A stretch of 64,000 nt of DNA, from the NCBI RefSeq assembly GCF_030269925.1, contig NC_085123.1, forward strand, positions 9,052,001 through 9,116,000, written 5' to 3'. Made by a program: the position numbers and the translations under genes. The notes beneath the pieces were generated by a model, which made no database searches, was not told where the DNA came from, and was given only the letters and a program-made list of their open reading frames with translations. Of this stretch, positions 1 through 12,219 are shown one piece after another. Position 1 is the stretch's first letter, and every line of letters starts with the position of its first letter. This DNA comes from Bombyx mori (lineage: Eukaryota; Arthropoda; Insecta; Lepidoptera; Bombycidae).

Positions 1-196
1 TTGAAGTATAATAGCCGGCAAACTTCTTGAGCATTTGTTGATGTAGTGGGGGTAAGTTTGCGCATGGTACACTCACGTGCAAAAACATTATTTACCCTGC
101 GTCATAATGCAATTAAATTATTAAAATCAACATATGTATTTATTTATATATTTATTAGAACATCAACAAAAAATATAGGTTAATAACTGTAATAAT

Positions 197-385
197 TTAA
201 TCTTGGGGTAAAATAGATATTCCTTCTATTAAGTCAAAACTAGAGCTGTTGCCAGATCTTCGTTCAGTTGAAGCGAAGCTGGTATTTGTAATTTTTTCTT
301 CGTTATCATAATCTTGACCATCATCATCATCACTGTTTTCATCACCCGAGTCGCCATCATCGTGATAAGTCGATATAGGGCTCAT
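197..385 (-). pseudogene. Transposase C-terminal tail fragment
   Basis: A 62-codon frame on the same strand as the N-terminal fragment, ending with a stop at 197. It opens MSPISTYHDDGDSGDEN, continues as an acidic Asp/Glu/Ser run and ends GISILPQD. An acidic tail just before the left inverted repeat is what remains in related transposases after the catalytic domain. A TAA lies four codons upstream of the ATG, so it is not joined to a catalytic domain. The ~200 bases between the two fragments carry no recognisable DDE motif, which marks the internal deletion. Confidence 0.4.
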
Positions 386-587
386 CGGTGTAGTTTACAA
401 CTCGGTCGGTTCGGTCTTCTTTTTTGTCTATAATTAATTATTTTTTGAAGATATTCGATTCGTAGTAATCGAATGTTACTTTTTTCAATTACCAGCTTCC
501 GATTATTGTCTGTTCTTTTTTTCCATTTAAAAATAAAGCCTAGCTCTTTCATAATACGTCGTAAGCTTCATTCCGAGCCATTAAAAT

Positions 588-938
588 TTATATCTTCTTT
601 AAAATTTTCGAAGCCTTTCTACGGTACGGAGTTTCGCTGCTTGTTATGTAGTTATTATGATTACATCTTTTTATTACAGATTGAACGAAACTATGCATTC
701 CGGTAACTTTCTTCTTCCCTGATCTTTTCTTACCCGGAGTCCGAAACACGGCGAGCAAGCCAGAGCCTTTAGTTTCGTTAATAATGCACCTAACAGTACT
801 CACTGATGTTTTTGTTGCTTCCGAAGTCTGTTTTTCTTTTTCCATATCATTCTTCCCCTGTTTTATAATGAAGCAATATACGTCGTACACAGTTTTTCTA
901 CCCTTTCTTTTGAATACTATACCAGTTTGTCGCGGCAT
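588..938 (-). pseudogene. Transposase N-terminal fragment (Tc1/mariner superfamily)
   Basis: The open frame runs from an upstream ATG at 1001, but the likely start is the ATG at 938 (MPRQTGIVFKRKGRK...), which gives about 116 codons. The segment around SEATKTSVSTVRCIINE looks like a helix-turn-helix DNA-binding helix pair. It is followed by a basic linker (RTPGKKRSGKKKVTG) and a FVQSVIKRCNHNNYITS segment. This order resembles the N-terminal third of arthropod Tc1/mariner-like transposases, which are usually about 350-400 residues. The frame then stops where the catalytic domain should start. It lies between the element's inverted repeats. Family resemblance is from memory of the pattern, not a search. 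Confidence 0.55.
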
Positions 939-1235
939 AGTGTATTTTTTATAAAAAATCAACAAACACTCAACAAATAGCAATGGCAACAAAGTCAACA
1001 AGCAATTATAACAAATAACTTAACGATTAATAACGATAGACTTTTCACTGTACGCAAGCGTACTTTTGGGAGCAAGCGGAACGAGGGCGCGGTGCGGGGC
1101 GCAAGGTTCGACTGATCTACCAATAACGCGCTCGATACGATTTCCCCTGCCGTCGCGCCTCACCCTCACCACCAAAGTGATCTAAAATTCGGTTCTGCGC
1201 AGTCAAGGTCATTTGCTCAAGATGTTTGCCGGTTA

Positions 1236-2444
1236 CTATATAAATACTTAATCGTTCGGAATATCAATATAAAATATATTAAACAGGAAAAGTACTACCA
1301 ACCTAACTATTTCTGTGGTGAGCACACACGCACTCCATTTCGATGAGCACTGCACTACTGTTGAAGCAACTGAGATATCGACCTCATGTCTCAATCACTC
1401 AGTATTAATTAGATCTTGTGTTTTCATAAAAATGCATACTAAAACAATTTGAAACGAAATAAAATTTATAGTTCAACTGAAATGATTTCTACCCTCACTT
1501 TGAGTTTAATTATACTTTCAAAGCACACATTTTTATTTTTAAGAAGTATTGTTGCAATTCAAGGAGTTCACTGCATAGACAGTATTTCGCTTAGAAAGCG
1601 AAAGGCAATTGTTTCTAATTGTTACGCAAGCGACTCTCAATATTCGTCGCAAACGCGAAGTAAATAATAGAAGCTAACAAAGGAAGCTTCCTTGTTTACA
1701 TTTAAAAAGAAATTCAATCTGACGTATTTACATCGGAATTAACATTACAAAATACGACACCTACGTTTCACCTAACAACACATGTAATATCAAAAGGGAA
1801 ACACGATTCCGTTACGATCGCGGCGGCGCGACGATGTAATTAAGAAAATATTTCGTGAAACGGTAGGTAGGTAACTAATTTGTAAATCATGTTTTCAGAC
1901 GAAGCAGCGGTGATCGTACTGAACGTAGGCAATTATATAAACGACAATCAACGGTACAAAGGCGTCGGGGGAAGGAAAGTCTTCTAATATAATTATACAG
2001 ATATGGCACGTTAACGCGGCGCAGTGTGACGGCTGACACGCCGCTGGCAAAACGCTGCGTTAACGTAATAATCACGCTCGACAGCACACGCTCCGATTAC
2101 TATGAAAATTAGCGTCTTTGCCTTATCTCGCTTCTTAATAATCTTTTTTATCCATATCACAATATGTGGGGTGTGTTAGCGGTGCTAATACGCAAGTCGG
2201 TCTCAAATAACTGTGGCCGATCTTATGTGGAGCGTATCTGAGAATGTTGGAGTTAATTACGTTGCTACAGAAAATTAAATAATTTATCGTGTTCTAATTT
2301 TTTTAACAGTTACCATGAAGTTTACGATGCTTTAAAATGTATTTATTACTTCTAGTTTTTTTTTATAAATTCGTAGAAATTGATTCGATGAGAAGTCATT
2401 TCTATCGCTTGTTTGGTTCGAAATATTCTTCATGGAAAAGTAAG
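1236..2444. other. Non-coding stretch, no gene recognised
   Basis: Short open frames only, none with recognisable domains. The stretch 1790-2095 is richer in CpG than its surroundings and contains the inverted repeat listed separately. It could be host intergenic or intronic DNA. Confidence 0.5.
2008..2066. repeat. Imperfect palindrome / potential hairpin
   Basis: The outer arms acgttaacgc (2008-2017) and gcgttaacgt (2057-2066) are perfect inverse complements. Inside, gcggcg and cgccgc can pair, and gtgt faces acac. About 59 bases could therefore fold back with interruptions. Function unknown. Confidence 0.55.
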
Positions 2445-2697
2445 TTTTTTTATTTTATTTTTATTGCTTTGATGGGTGGACGATCTCACAGCCCACCTGG
2501 TATTAAGTGGTTACTGGAGCCCATAGACATCTACAACGTAAATGCGCCACCCACCTTGAGATATAAGTTCTAAGGTCTCAGTATAGTTACAACGGCTACC
2601 CCACCCTTCAAACCGAAACGCATTACTGCTTCACGGCAGAAATAGGCAGGGCGGTGGTACCTACCCGTGCGGACTCACAAGAGGTCCTACCACCAGT
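2445..2697 (-). mobile_element. Bm1 SINE, 5'-truncated
   Basis: Starts with a T-rich tract (the poly(A)-like tail on the other strand). It then reads through the Bm1 body markers gggtggacgatctcacagcc, agtggttactggagcccata and cattactgcttcacggcaga, and ends at aagaggtcctaccaccagt. The tRNA-like head is missing. About 250 bases of the roughly 440-base full element remain. Confidence 0.9.
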
Positions 2698-5600
2698 GAA
2701 AATTCGTCGAAGGTAGTTCCTCAAAAATTTTACACGAAAATCCCCTAATCCCAATTTGAATTTGATTCGTCTGTTAAATGTTTACGAGACAGGTGCTGGA
2801 GTCGTTAATTATCCAACAATAAATCAAGTTAATAGGGAACTTATAATGTAGGCGCAATTTTTAACAAGATTAAAAACCCCGGTGTCAAAAGTTAAGCGGA
2901 TTTCAAAACAAAATTTACGTCTGTTTACAGCCAACCGCAGCGGGGCACTGATAAAACGAAAACGAAATCAGTCATGACTAAATTTGGATCTTTTGGCCCA
3001 GTTCCGTAACAATTTTCTCTAATGAGTTATGTCAACACTCATTATTTTTAAAACCATTATTCCATCATTTCGTTACGAGATTATGTCTTTATTTACTTAG
3101 CAACGTTAAATCGAGTTTTGACTAAAAAATCATGACCGAAAAATTATAACCGTTTTTAAATTCGGTTTTGTTCCCGAATTGTTCACAGTTTACATAGTAG
3201 ATTATTCCTCTACGTATTGTTGACGGAATCCTAACGGCATTAAGGTGTGTTTTCACCTCGGGCATAGAATAAACAGTGTTTTATTTTTAAATAACAAAGG
3301 GAAAGCTCGGCGAAAACGCTCACAAAATAAAACTTCACGCTTTATTTCTACAAAGGGCTTTGCAGACAATGTTCTGTACTCTTTTATAATCTTCCCGGAA
3401 AAATCGCCCTTGATCCTGGCACACCTGTTAGTTTTCCACCTTTGTTGCTATTTTCTTCGATTTTCACGAGCACAATCTTTATTATAAAATATTCATGAAA
3501 CTTGTGTTCGAAACGCCGGAGCTAAAATAAGGCTAAATGGTTGGTAAATATTACTATTTTTTTTCTAATTATTAATTTCTTATGTGCTATTTCTAGGACC
3601 GTTACCGAATACGAAGGTAGCTGATAATTCCAACACGAAAATACTAAAATCGCGAGAATAGTGTTTTAAATATATGTTTTTCATGGCTCCGTAACAGTTG
3701 ATATACAACTCAACTGAGACAGTGACCTCGTACCTGAAACGGGGTGATAGAATTGACGATATGGAGTATTCCGGCCCCAGTAATCATTTAAGATAATAAG
3801 GCCTAGTTCGCTCATGTAAACAATTAATAAAAAGAAAGAAGAAAGTATAATATAATGGATGAGTTGGCCTTTTTCACAATGGACCGCATAATTGTTGCGT
3901 TGCAGAATTAGGGAGAATAATGGTATCTACATAGTCGGATTTGCAATACGCTGTACTGCAAAAAATTATGATTTTTGGCTAGTTTAATTTTGTGATACCT
4001 GGCAGCATTTTGTACTGTCAGTTTCATGAACAGTTTTCCTACACTTGGTAAATCGATCTCAATACAGTACGATATTACGAGCACTGTCCTCATTTCATTG
4101 CCGTTGAAAAGTCGAAATTTGAATTGGAGTAACAGTTATCCTACCAAATTTATAGACATTAATTAATTATCTTCGGTTTTTGCGTGTTCAAATTCTAATT
4201 AAAACTACTTTTACCGTTTAATCTCCCATTTTTTACTGTCATGATAATTGATCGTATTATTTTCGAACATTTCGCAGTTTTCGTGATCACGGATGTGGCC
4301 GTCCGCAGTAGTTTAAACAACTAATTATTTATCTTTCCAATTAATTTCGTCCTTGATGTGTTCGTAGACTTTGTAGCTTTGAAATACCGCGCACTATGAC
4401 TAAGATCTCATAATCTACTTAAGCATTACAAGTCACTTTGAATTCGTCATGCAATTGCAAATCTTGTTTTATATGTACCTATGGAGAAAGAAGCTGTTTG
4501 TTAATGTTACGTACAGTTCTTAATATTTCTTAATTTATAATGTTGAATTTATTTTATGGATTCTAACAATGTATTACTTATTTCAATACTTCGTAGTCTA
4601 TTGTTGGGTGTTAGTACTAAAATGCGGTACTCGCCATGATAATAATAATTGTAAATAACCACTTCGATAGAATTTTCAGGATACTTTGGGAAAGCATGAG
4701 AACTTTTAATAAGTTTTAATAATTTCAAAAGGGCAAAAATATTAGGAACGAATTGAAACAAAAATTTTTAGTAATAACTCATTAAACATTAGAAGTGTAA
4801 TTTTAATAATTCTGAAAATTTCGAACTACTCGTAACTTTGAATCTGTTTCTCAAAACCTTTCGTAGTGATGAAGTAGGACTTTTCGTACCTCTCACTTCC
4901 ATAATGGCACATTCTCGACATAAGCCAAGCAATCCCTGCTTTCACAAATTTGAATACTTCACTTTGTTCAGATTGATGAATATGATAACAACCTTATTAA
5001 ACATTCAATTCGAATACACGTAAACTCGAGTGGCTCGAAATTCGCCAGTTAAAACTCTAAATAATTTTTGTGTAGTCTTGAAGCAACGCACCGCAGTTCT
5101 TACGTCTGTCATCCAGATTTAATATCACATCTCCCGTTTTGTAAGGTTTCTACCGGGAGGCAATTTCCCTCCTAAAATTGTATTTGGACGAATACGCGTG
5201 AACTTAATACGTATGCGACCTGAAAGACAAATTTTGCTTTTATATATTGTCGTTCACGAACATGAACGTTGCTTATCTCCTCGGTTTTTATGTTTTCATA
5301 TTGATGGTTTTATGTTACGTATATATATACATGCCTATTATATAGAAATCTGTGTCATTTATAGGCCGGGCTAAAAGTAAAATCAACATGAAAGGATATG
5401 TTAATCAAGTAACGAAGCCACATAAAATATGAAACAAATTAGACGGGGAAATTCGTGATATCAATTTCATATATTATGTATTTTTGGAGCTTCATAATAA
5501 CATGCGTGTCGTTTATCGTGCTCGTAACTTCTCAATTATAAGTCCTACAAAATAGAGTACCAATAAGAAATTTGATAGTTACGAATTATTTTAATTTGTC

Positions 5601-6246
5601 ACAAAATGTATGAAGTTTTTAATAAAAAGAACCCTGGTCTTTAATGGAACGGCCAACTATAAGAGATTCCGAAATACATAGTTTCCTTTAACAAATCGAC
5701 TTCTCTAAGGCGACCGGCTGCCGTCGTTTCTCAATCTGAGTTACTAGTGGAAGGAGGTGGCGGAAAATCTTCCTATATCAGATTTTATGGAAGGGTTAAG
5801 CGTTTCAAATCTATTCTGACGTTGCGTGTTATCTACTTTCCTTTAAGATTTGGGCTCAATATTTTAGATTGACTTGTTTCAGTTCTGTTATACAGATTTA
5901 TGGGCATTCCATAAAATGTTGATACTGATATAAAATAATAAAAATCTGGTTTCTTCATATGAAAAATGTACCTCGAAATTTGAGTGCTTAAAATATTTAT
6001 AGGTTCTGGAACTATAAACTTTTAAAATGATGCTAATCATTTTGATTTAAATGAGATGTAATACTTCTGAAAGCTTCACTTTTACCATGTGTACCTAAAA
6101 TAATAAATAATAGTTTAAAAAAACTAACAAAATACGCTTTTGTAGAAAATCCAACTAAAAAATAGAAAACATAATTTTTTTAAGCCTGTTAGTTAATGCA
6201 AATAATTATGTGTTAACGCTGTTGACTTCAAAAAAATTACCTAAAA
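2698..6246. other. Long non-coding stretch, no gene or clear repeat
   Basis: AT-rich sequence with open frames no longer than about 80 codons, none with a recognisable domain. No SINE, LINE tail or palindromic element was spotted here, which makes it one of the few repeat-poor parts of the window. Confidence 0.5.
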
Positions 6247-6501
6247 TCGATGCCTCCAATGAACACTACGCTAGCTCCAAATTCGTAGGTTTACAGGAGA
6301 AGCGTTTAAACGAAAAAAGTTGATAAAATCTTTATTATTGCAGATATATTTATGGTTTTTTCTTGTGTAACTAGCTAATTTACTCTTGCTTCGAACCCCA
6401 TCAATAATGATTTGTAATACTTTTAAAATAGTGAAGCGATTTACGTGAAAAACGAAAATTTCAAAATTTGGAGTTAGAGTAGTGTTCATTGGAGGCATCG
6501 A
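6247..6501. mobile_element. MITE-like element with ~36-bp terminal inverted repeats
   Basis: The left end tcgatgcctccaatgaacac is matched in inverse complement by the right end gtgttcattggaggcatcga. The match continues inward (ctagctccaaatt against aatttggagttag) with a few mismatches, giving arms of about 36 bases in a 255-base element. No transposase is encoded; the 75-codon frame inside simply spans the arms. An aaa-rich stretch flanks both sides, so a target duplication cannot be settled by eye. The superfamily is unknown. Confidence 0.65.
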
Positions 6502-8046
6502 AATGTAAATTTAAAAAGAGTCAAATAAACGTTAGCCAACAAACTTCAAAGACCGTAATTTCATTATTAGTTATTGATTAATCAGTTTTTGATTTATTCA
6601 GTTTTATTAATAATGTCCAAACTAAATTTAGGTAAAATATTCTAAAATATATATATTTGAATATTGGCTTATTCAAATACTATGATGTCTGTCTCGACTG
6701 ACACTGCAAATATTAAAAGTTAAACAGTTCATATTAAGAGCACTTCCTGGCTTAATATTGTACAAAAAGCTTTGTTAGTTTATTTTAAATGAACATTTCA
6801 ATTTAATTTTATTGTGAAACTATCTTAATGAAACAAAAATGGCATTTAATCATAATAAACAAAGTTGATAACATTTGCATTATCCTCCAAGTTCGTCTTA
6901 TCTTCTATCTGGGGAGGGCCGAGATTCCCTTATAGTAAGCCCTTCATTGTGGGGAAATCGCACGATTCTGACTGCCATCACTGACTAACAGTCATACAGC
7001 ACCAGAGAAAATTTACATCAGCCGGTTTAATGTCGCGAAGCAATTTCATTTCGTGCAAGGAACGGGGCAAAACACGTCCAGCCAGCTCTGAGATTCGCAG
7101 TCCTGTAGTAAGCCTTCACGTGCGAGACCACGTAGAATGGTCACGTCAAATCGGTAACGATGCGTCGGGTGATACCGCAGCAAGACAAATGTGTCGCATA
7201 TTCTGGAGGCGTCTTCTGCTATCTCAAAACCTTGAATTTCCCATTTTCTTTAACAACGTATAAAAAGTGAAGTAAATTGGTTTATTGTGCACTCTATATT
7301 GAGCCTGTTTTGTTTTGTAATTAACTTCAAAAAGCTCTGTAATGTTTTTTTTTCAGTCGGAATCCATTTATTAAACATAATGGTGTGCTTGAAGTATTAA
7401 GTTTTATTTTTTAATGTTAAATTGATCAAAGAATCAGTTGCAATCTTAAAACATTGGTGTGCCTTAAATTATGTAAACCTAAAATGTTATACTGAATTTT
7501 TTTTCGTATAGTTTCATAGTATTTGAAACATTGATGCCCCCCCCCTGAATGTAATTTTTTAACCTCATTCTTATTATTATTCAATTTCTCTGCTGTTTTT
7601 TTTTCATTTTGTTATAGAATTAATTAACGTACATGTAGGAAATCTTAAAAATTTTTTTTTGTTGGACAATTAAGCCGTATCATTCCTCCTAATCTATGTA
7701 CCGCTAATCCTTTTCGTCAGGTATCAAATATGAAAAGATGACACATGAGTCGGTAATAATGTCATTTGGTAAACAATAGCTTTCAGCAGAGAACAGCACA
7801 GATAAAATTGAAAAACAGGTAAATATTAGCCACCGTTAGAAGCAATTTACCACTTTTATGGACGTTAAGTGACTTCATTACTTGTTTGATTTGCATGCAT
7901 AGCGGCATAGCCTTATGCATATTAAATCCTAAATGGAATATATTAATAAAAGAATTCAAAAGAGTGCACGTTCAAAATTAAAAGCGAATTTTATTTTATT
8001 TTGCATTTGATGGTTTATTTGGTCGTTTTATGTGTGTATTAAAATT
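6502..8046. other. Non-coding stretch with a small GC-richer island
   Basis: No recognisable gene. Bases 6960-7215 are clearly less AT-rich than the surroundings and carry an open frame of 77 codons on the plus strand with no known domain. A splice-acceptor-like tract (ttttttttcag) ends at 7356, but nothing convincing follows it. Confidence 0.4.
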
Positions 8047-8303
8047 CACTGAGTTTCTCGCCAGGTCTTTTCTTAGTGGATCGCGATTCCGATCCGGTGG
8101 TAGATTCTGCGAAGCACTGGTCTTGCTAGGGCTAGGTGTTAGAAACTTCTTAGTCGCATACTTCATTGCTGAAGGTCGTGCCCCTTCAGCAATGAAATCT
8201 GCGACTAAGAAGAAGAAGAAGAAGAACCCGTGAGCTCACCTAGCAGTTCGCAAGAAGCTGGAATAACCCCTTAGGCTACCAACGAATAGGTAAGTAAAAA
8301 AAA
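8047..8303 (+). mobile_element. LINE 3'-region fragment, plus orientation
   Basis: Begins ctgagtttctcgccaggtct and continues with a degenerate 'gatccggtggtagattctgc' block. The same module recurs at 29.2, 44.4, 56.8 and 59.3 kb. It ends in an A-rich tract after ggtaagt. Recurrence with variable length and an A-rich 3' end fits the 3' untranslated part of a non-LTR retrotransposon. I cannot name the family with confidence. A long hairpin interrupts it. Confidence 0.6.
8146..8212. repeat. 30-bp inverted repeat with 7-base loop
   Basis: The left arm (8146-8175) runs from cttcttagtcgca to ttcattgctgaagg. The right arm (8183-8212) is its inverse complement with two mismatches, separated by the loop tcgtgcc. 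Other copies of the surrounding LINE module do not show this, so the foldback is a local event. It is followed by an AAG microsatellite (8207-8225). Confidence 0.85.
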
Positions 8304-8577
8304 TGTGTGCGAAAATGAAACCTTATTTGAGTTGTTGTTAGCACGTCAGGGAAAGTTGCTACTATAGTACTATAAAATAATCCGGATCTGGAATGAAACC
8401 ATTTCCTCGGTGCTTCCTAAGCACTATGATGTGTGCCTCACACGGGTCTTGAGAGAAATTTCCGTTGTGACCTGGTTGTGGTGTGGTCATGTCCGACAAC
8501 GATTGCTTGCCATCTATTGAAACGTATACTAATCTATTTACTAATACTATAATAATAATAAAGAAATGACAGACAGA

Positions 8578-8860
8578 TAAAGAGAGAAAGAACATACTCT
8601 ATTGCACACCAAAACACAATCAACATCAGAAAACAGTCAACAAGTATATAATGCGGTCTTATCGCTAAAAGCGATTTCTTCCAGACAACCGTTTATCTCT
8701 CTCTCTTCAATCGGTCCCTCATTGCTGACGATCGTGACTCCGTTTGATTCCGTCAACTAGCTGCCTCCAATTAATTTATATTATTATATTAATAGTTTAA
8801 TTACCCGAAATTCTGGACAGATAAAGATACAGCAGGTAGGTATGTTGCGGTGTACTATTA
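8578..8860. repeat. Dispersed repeat, copy A (tttattgcacacc family)
   Basis: Shares with 28868-29062 the ordered blocks attgcacaccaaaacacaat, gcggtcttatcgctaaaagc and ccagacaaccgttta (variants), and near the end cagcaggtaggtatgttgcgg. On the minus strand it reads as a sequence ending in ...gtgcaataaag, so it is probably the 3' end of a LINE in minus orientation. Copy A has roughly 100 extra bases in the middle (about 8700-8815). Confidence 0.55.
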
Positions 8861-10490
8861 ATAATTCATTCAGTTTAACGATTCATAAGCCTAATATTTA
8901 TTGTTCTGAACATAGGAATAAAACTTCTAATTGTCTCGCTCGCGTTTACTTCAAGTAACAACATAAAAAGTTTGTAATTTATTGTGTCATGCGCAATACC
9001 ATCAGAATTTTTTAATTATCCTGTCATCCTTTTTTTGTTTAGTCGCGTCCTTAAATACGGAAATGACGCTTCACTGTTGGCCAAAGTAATTAAAAATGCT
9101 TTTACTATTTATACTCAAAGTTGTATGTAAATTACGAATTTCATAACAGACTGAACGTATGCATAACTTGCATTAGAAATTTTAAAAGATAAACGTGATG
9201 CACATAATACTATGTTTACTAATTAAAATAAAATTAATTCATCACATAAAATGACGTTGTCATCTTTATTATGCAAGGAATACTTTCTCCAAACCTTAAA
9301 ACATCTGCTTTGGCTGTATATGACATACAAATATTCACAGTACGTACGTATTCTACGTATAATATATATTAAACCAAGGATTTAGAGGATACGGAACGTG
9401 TCAACTGACAACAAAGCTATTTAGTTATGATGAGGCTAACATTTCAATATAAGGTGCCTAGTTTTTAATGAGAAACAAAACATCGATTTTATAAATAAAT
9501 AAATTTTAGATAGCAAGCAGCGTAACCTTCGGTCTTTTAAAAGCCAATAAAATGTTCAATTAAGTAACTCGACGAGTACCGAGTGCCGACCCATGTACCC
9601 GAAATAATACACCTAACGAAATTAAAAGACCTCTAAAGATTTCCCCTCGCCCGTAATATTTTCGCAATGCTTTCAAAATTTAATAGCTACAATAACAATA
9701 TTTTAACGTGATTTACTCATTTAGAATCTTAATGAATTTCGTGTTATACAACATCTCATTTACGTCTTTAATAATATGCATTCTGAGTATTAGATAACGC
9801 TCTGTGATTTGTATCGTTCGCGTTTTTAAAGATCATGTTTCCGTACGTTTTGTTTATAAATCAACCGATTTTTTTTTTTGGCTTTTCTACTTTCGCCGAT
9901 TATTAATTGTCGGTCGTCGTCATAATATTCAAATAAACGTTGATATATACGATCCAATCAACGCTCTTTATGGCGTTATTTGGGTTACATATTTTTCATC
10001 TACATCCGTGTGAATGACGATTAAATATTGTGACATTAGAATGCTTAAACACAAAACGATTTTTAAAGTTCATCATTAATTAATTCGAAAGCCGAATCGT
10101 GATCGCTCCCGATAAAGAACCAATCTAGTTTGATAACACGAAGGAAATTAATTATTATTATAATGAAGGAATCGTAAAATCAACGACCGCTTTCGGGGCA
10201 TATCACATTACCATATTTCGTCTAAACTCGTTTAAAGCCTTACAAAGTGACAAAGGAAAGTCCGTACGAGTGTGGAATGCCATATATACATATTTATAAA
10301 ACACAATGTAGGTAGGTGCCGGTGAAATCGACTCGGAATTCTGTTATCGGCATTTAAGTTTCGGTGACCGTTTGACCTTCACATTTAAAGCGGTCGTGTA
10401 TACACTGGCATCCTGATGAATGAAGTGAATTCACAATTGAGTTTTAAAATAATTTTAGTCATTATAGATCTCGGAACAAAATGAAGCTTA
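8861..10490. other. Non-coding stretch, nothing recognised
   Basis: AT-rich. The longest open frame (69 codons at 9804-10013) has no recognisable motif, and no repeat family known to me is visible. Confidence 0.5.
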
Positions 10491-10931
10491 ATCTATACTA
10501 ATACTAAATATCATAAAGAGGAAAGATTTGTTTGTTTGTTTGTATTGAATAGGCTCCGAAACTAATGAACCGATTTGAAAAATTTTTTCACTGTTTATAA
10601 ATTACACTATTCCCGAATGACATAGCCTATAATATTTTTTGAAAAAAATTAGGGATCCTTACTAAAACTCCAATAATGTAACCCAAGGTGTAAAAAAATT
10701 ACCTAAAATATTCTTTACATCGCGTGCTCTGCAAAATTTTTTGATGATAGAATAAAATAATGTACTACGACTTTGTAGAACATTATTATTTACAAAAAGT
10801 GTCGCGACAGCATATGTCTAACTATTATAGTTATGCCGCAGTAAGTGTTCTTTTATTTAAAAAAATAAAACAACGTCAAATATCGTTGAAATTTTTTTTA
10901 AAGCCCCGAGCGGAGCCGGAGCGGACCGCTT
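10491..10931 (+). mobile_element. Helitron-like non-autonomous element (family 1)
   Basis: Begins ctatactaatactaaata, then gaggaaagatttgtttgttt and ataggctccgaaactaatga. It ends in a GC-rich cgagcggagccggagcggac segment. The copy at 61637-61906 has the same blocks in the same order on the opposite strand. A tctata-type start, 'accgatttgaaaa' block and GC-rich 3' end are typical of Helitron/Helentron-type repeats in Lepidoptera. This copy has an extra ~150 bases at about 10730-10880. No coding capacity; the 93-codon frame inside is spurious. Confidence 0.55.
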
Positions 10932-12219
10932 GTAATAATATCAATAGAAACATTGTGAATTACATTTCACAACCAGAAGAGTTTATTAACAGTGATAATT
11001 GTAGTCCAGCTACCAGTAAAACAGCTTTAAAATATACTTAAACTATGTTTAAATTCTAAAATACCTATTGTTTTTTTTAAAGCTTAGATGAATGGACGAA
11101 GTCACGGCCTCATTGGTGTTAAGTGACTATCGTAATTGATGCAGGAAGAGCTATTTACTTTAATTAATAACTTTATCTTGTTAATTTTGTATAGAAACAA
11201 TCTTTCATTCATCTATTACTACTATAAATACAGCTGTCATCGCATTTTTATCTTGGCTAATTTTTTGACTAGTAAATTGAACCTTTTTTTGAGAAATCTA
11301 AACACTTTACGAAACATTATGCTAGTATAATAATCGATTCACACTACTGTATAAAACACAAAAATTCATAGTGGGATTTGGAAATAATTTGAATCCACTA
11401 AATCTATAAAATTATCATCGTGATGAAATTGTATGTCATAAAAGATTTGAAAAACATGATAAGCCCTTACCTTATAGATTCCATCGACAAGTTTCGTAAG
11501 CTCCTCCGTCTCCATGGCTAGAGATTTTCAATAAACTAATATAAAAACTGTAGTTATTACACGGGAAACTTCATCGGGATAAACAGTGTATGCACAAACG
11601 AATTTCGACTTTAACACTTCGCACACATAATTCACATTTCAATGCACAGTATACTCGGTGGTATATCCTCGTTCGCTTCTCTAATCACTCAAGCAAACAA
11701 ACTCACTTTCGAAGACATCTGAAACAAAGAAAAAACACAATTAACTTTCGATATTTAAAACAAAAGTGTTCTAATTTTGAATGGTATTCTTTTTGGTTAG
11801 TCAGTTGTGAAGGCGGGAATCTAAATAAATGTCACTTTAAAGTTTTTTTTTTTTTGCACCTGTTTATTTAAGATGTTATCTGTGGAGCGGAGCGTGCGTC
11901 CGGCGCGAGAACTATCTGTGTCTGTAGAGTCTCCTATCGCCTCGACTCCGTACGAATGACGATTGTACGTCGTAAAGGCATGCTAAAGAACTTAAGAGGC
12001 ATATTATGAGATCACTACATACCCGTCGATGTCAACGCTATGTTTACGTGCATGAATTGTGGGTTATTTTATATTTTATACTTTAACATAGTGGATTATT
12101 GTGACACTGTGGTTCTTTATTAAAGGTTGAAATAGGTTGTCATGAAACCAGAAGCAGTCACGAAAATATGAATTCCAAACAAAAATGGAGCTTCAATAGT
12201 TTTTAATCGCAAATTATAA
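10932..12219. other. Non-coding stretch apart from a Bm1 remnant
   Basis: Apart from the SINE remnant at 11071-11131 no element or gene is recognised. Frames of 64-93 codons occur but are Leu/Phe/Asn-rich AT translations without domains. Confidence 0.45.
11071..11131 (-). mobile_element. Decayed Bm1 SINE tail
   Basis: After an eight-T run, gcttagatgaatggacgaag and tggtgttaagtgactatcg align with the Bm1 3' end (gcttagatgggtggacgagc, tggtgttaagtggttactgg) with many mismatches. Only about 60 bases remain. It is probably an old copy. Confidence 0.55.

Larger units (their letters stand above)
14..1233 (-). mobile_element. Internally deleted Tc1/mariner-type DNA transposon
   Basis: The two ends are inverted repeats. 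The left end begins gccggcaaacttcttgagca; the right end, read on the other strand, begins accggcaaacatcttgagca, so 18 of 20 bases match. Each end abuts a TA dinucleotide (12-13 and 1234-1235), the target duplication typical of the Tc1/mariner superfamily. Inside, on the minus strand, are pieces that look like the N-terminal and acidic C-terminal parts of a transposase. The catalytic DDE/D core is absent, so this copy is non-autonomous. A GC-rich block at 1060-1170 lies between the right repeat and the ORF and may be the promoter/UTR side. Limits and TA sites are seen directly; superfamily assignment is inference. Confidence 0.8.

Noticed and set aside
7345..7420. Splice-acceptor-like tract followed by a short open frame
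   Set aside because: The open segment is short and AT-rich, and there is no poly(A) signal or partner exon; such tracts are common by chance here.
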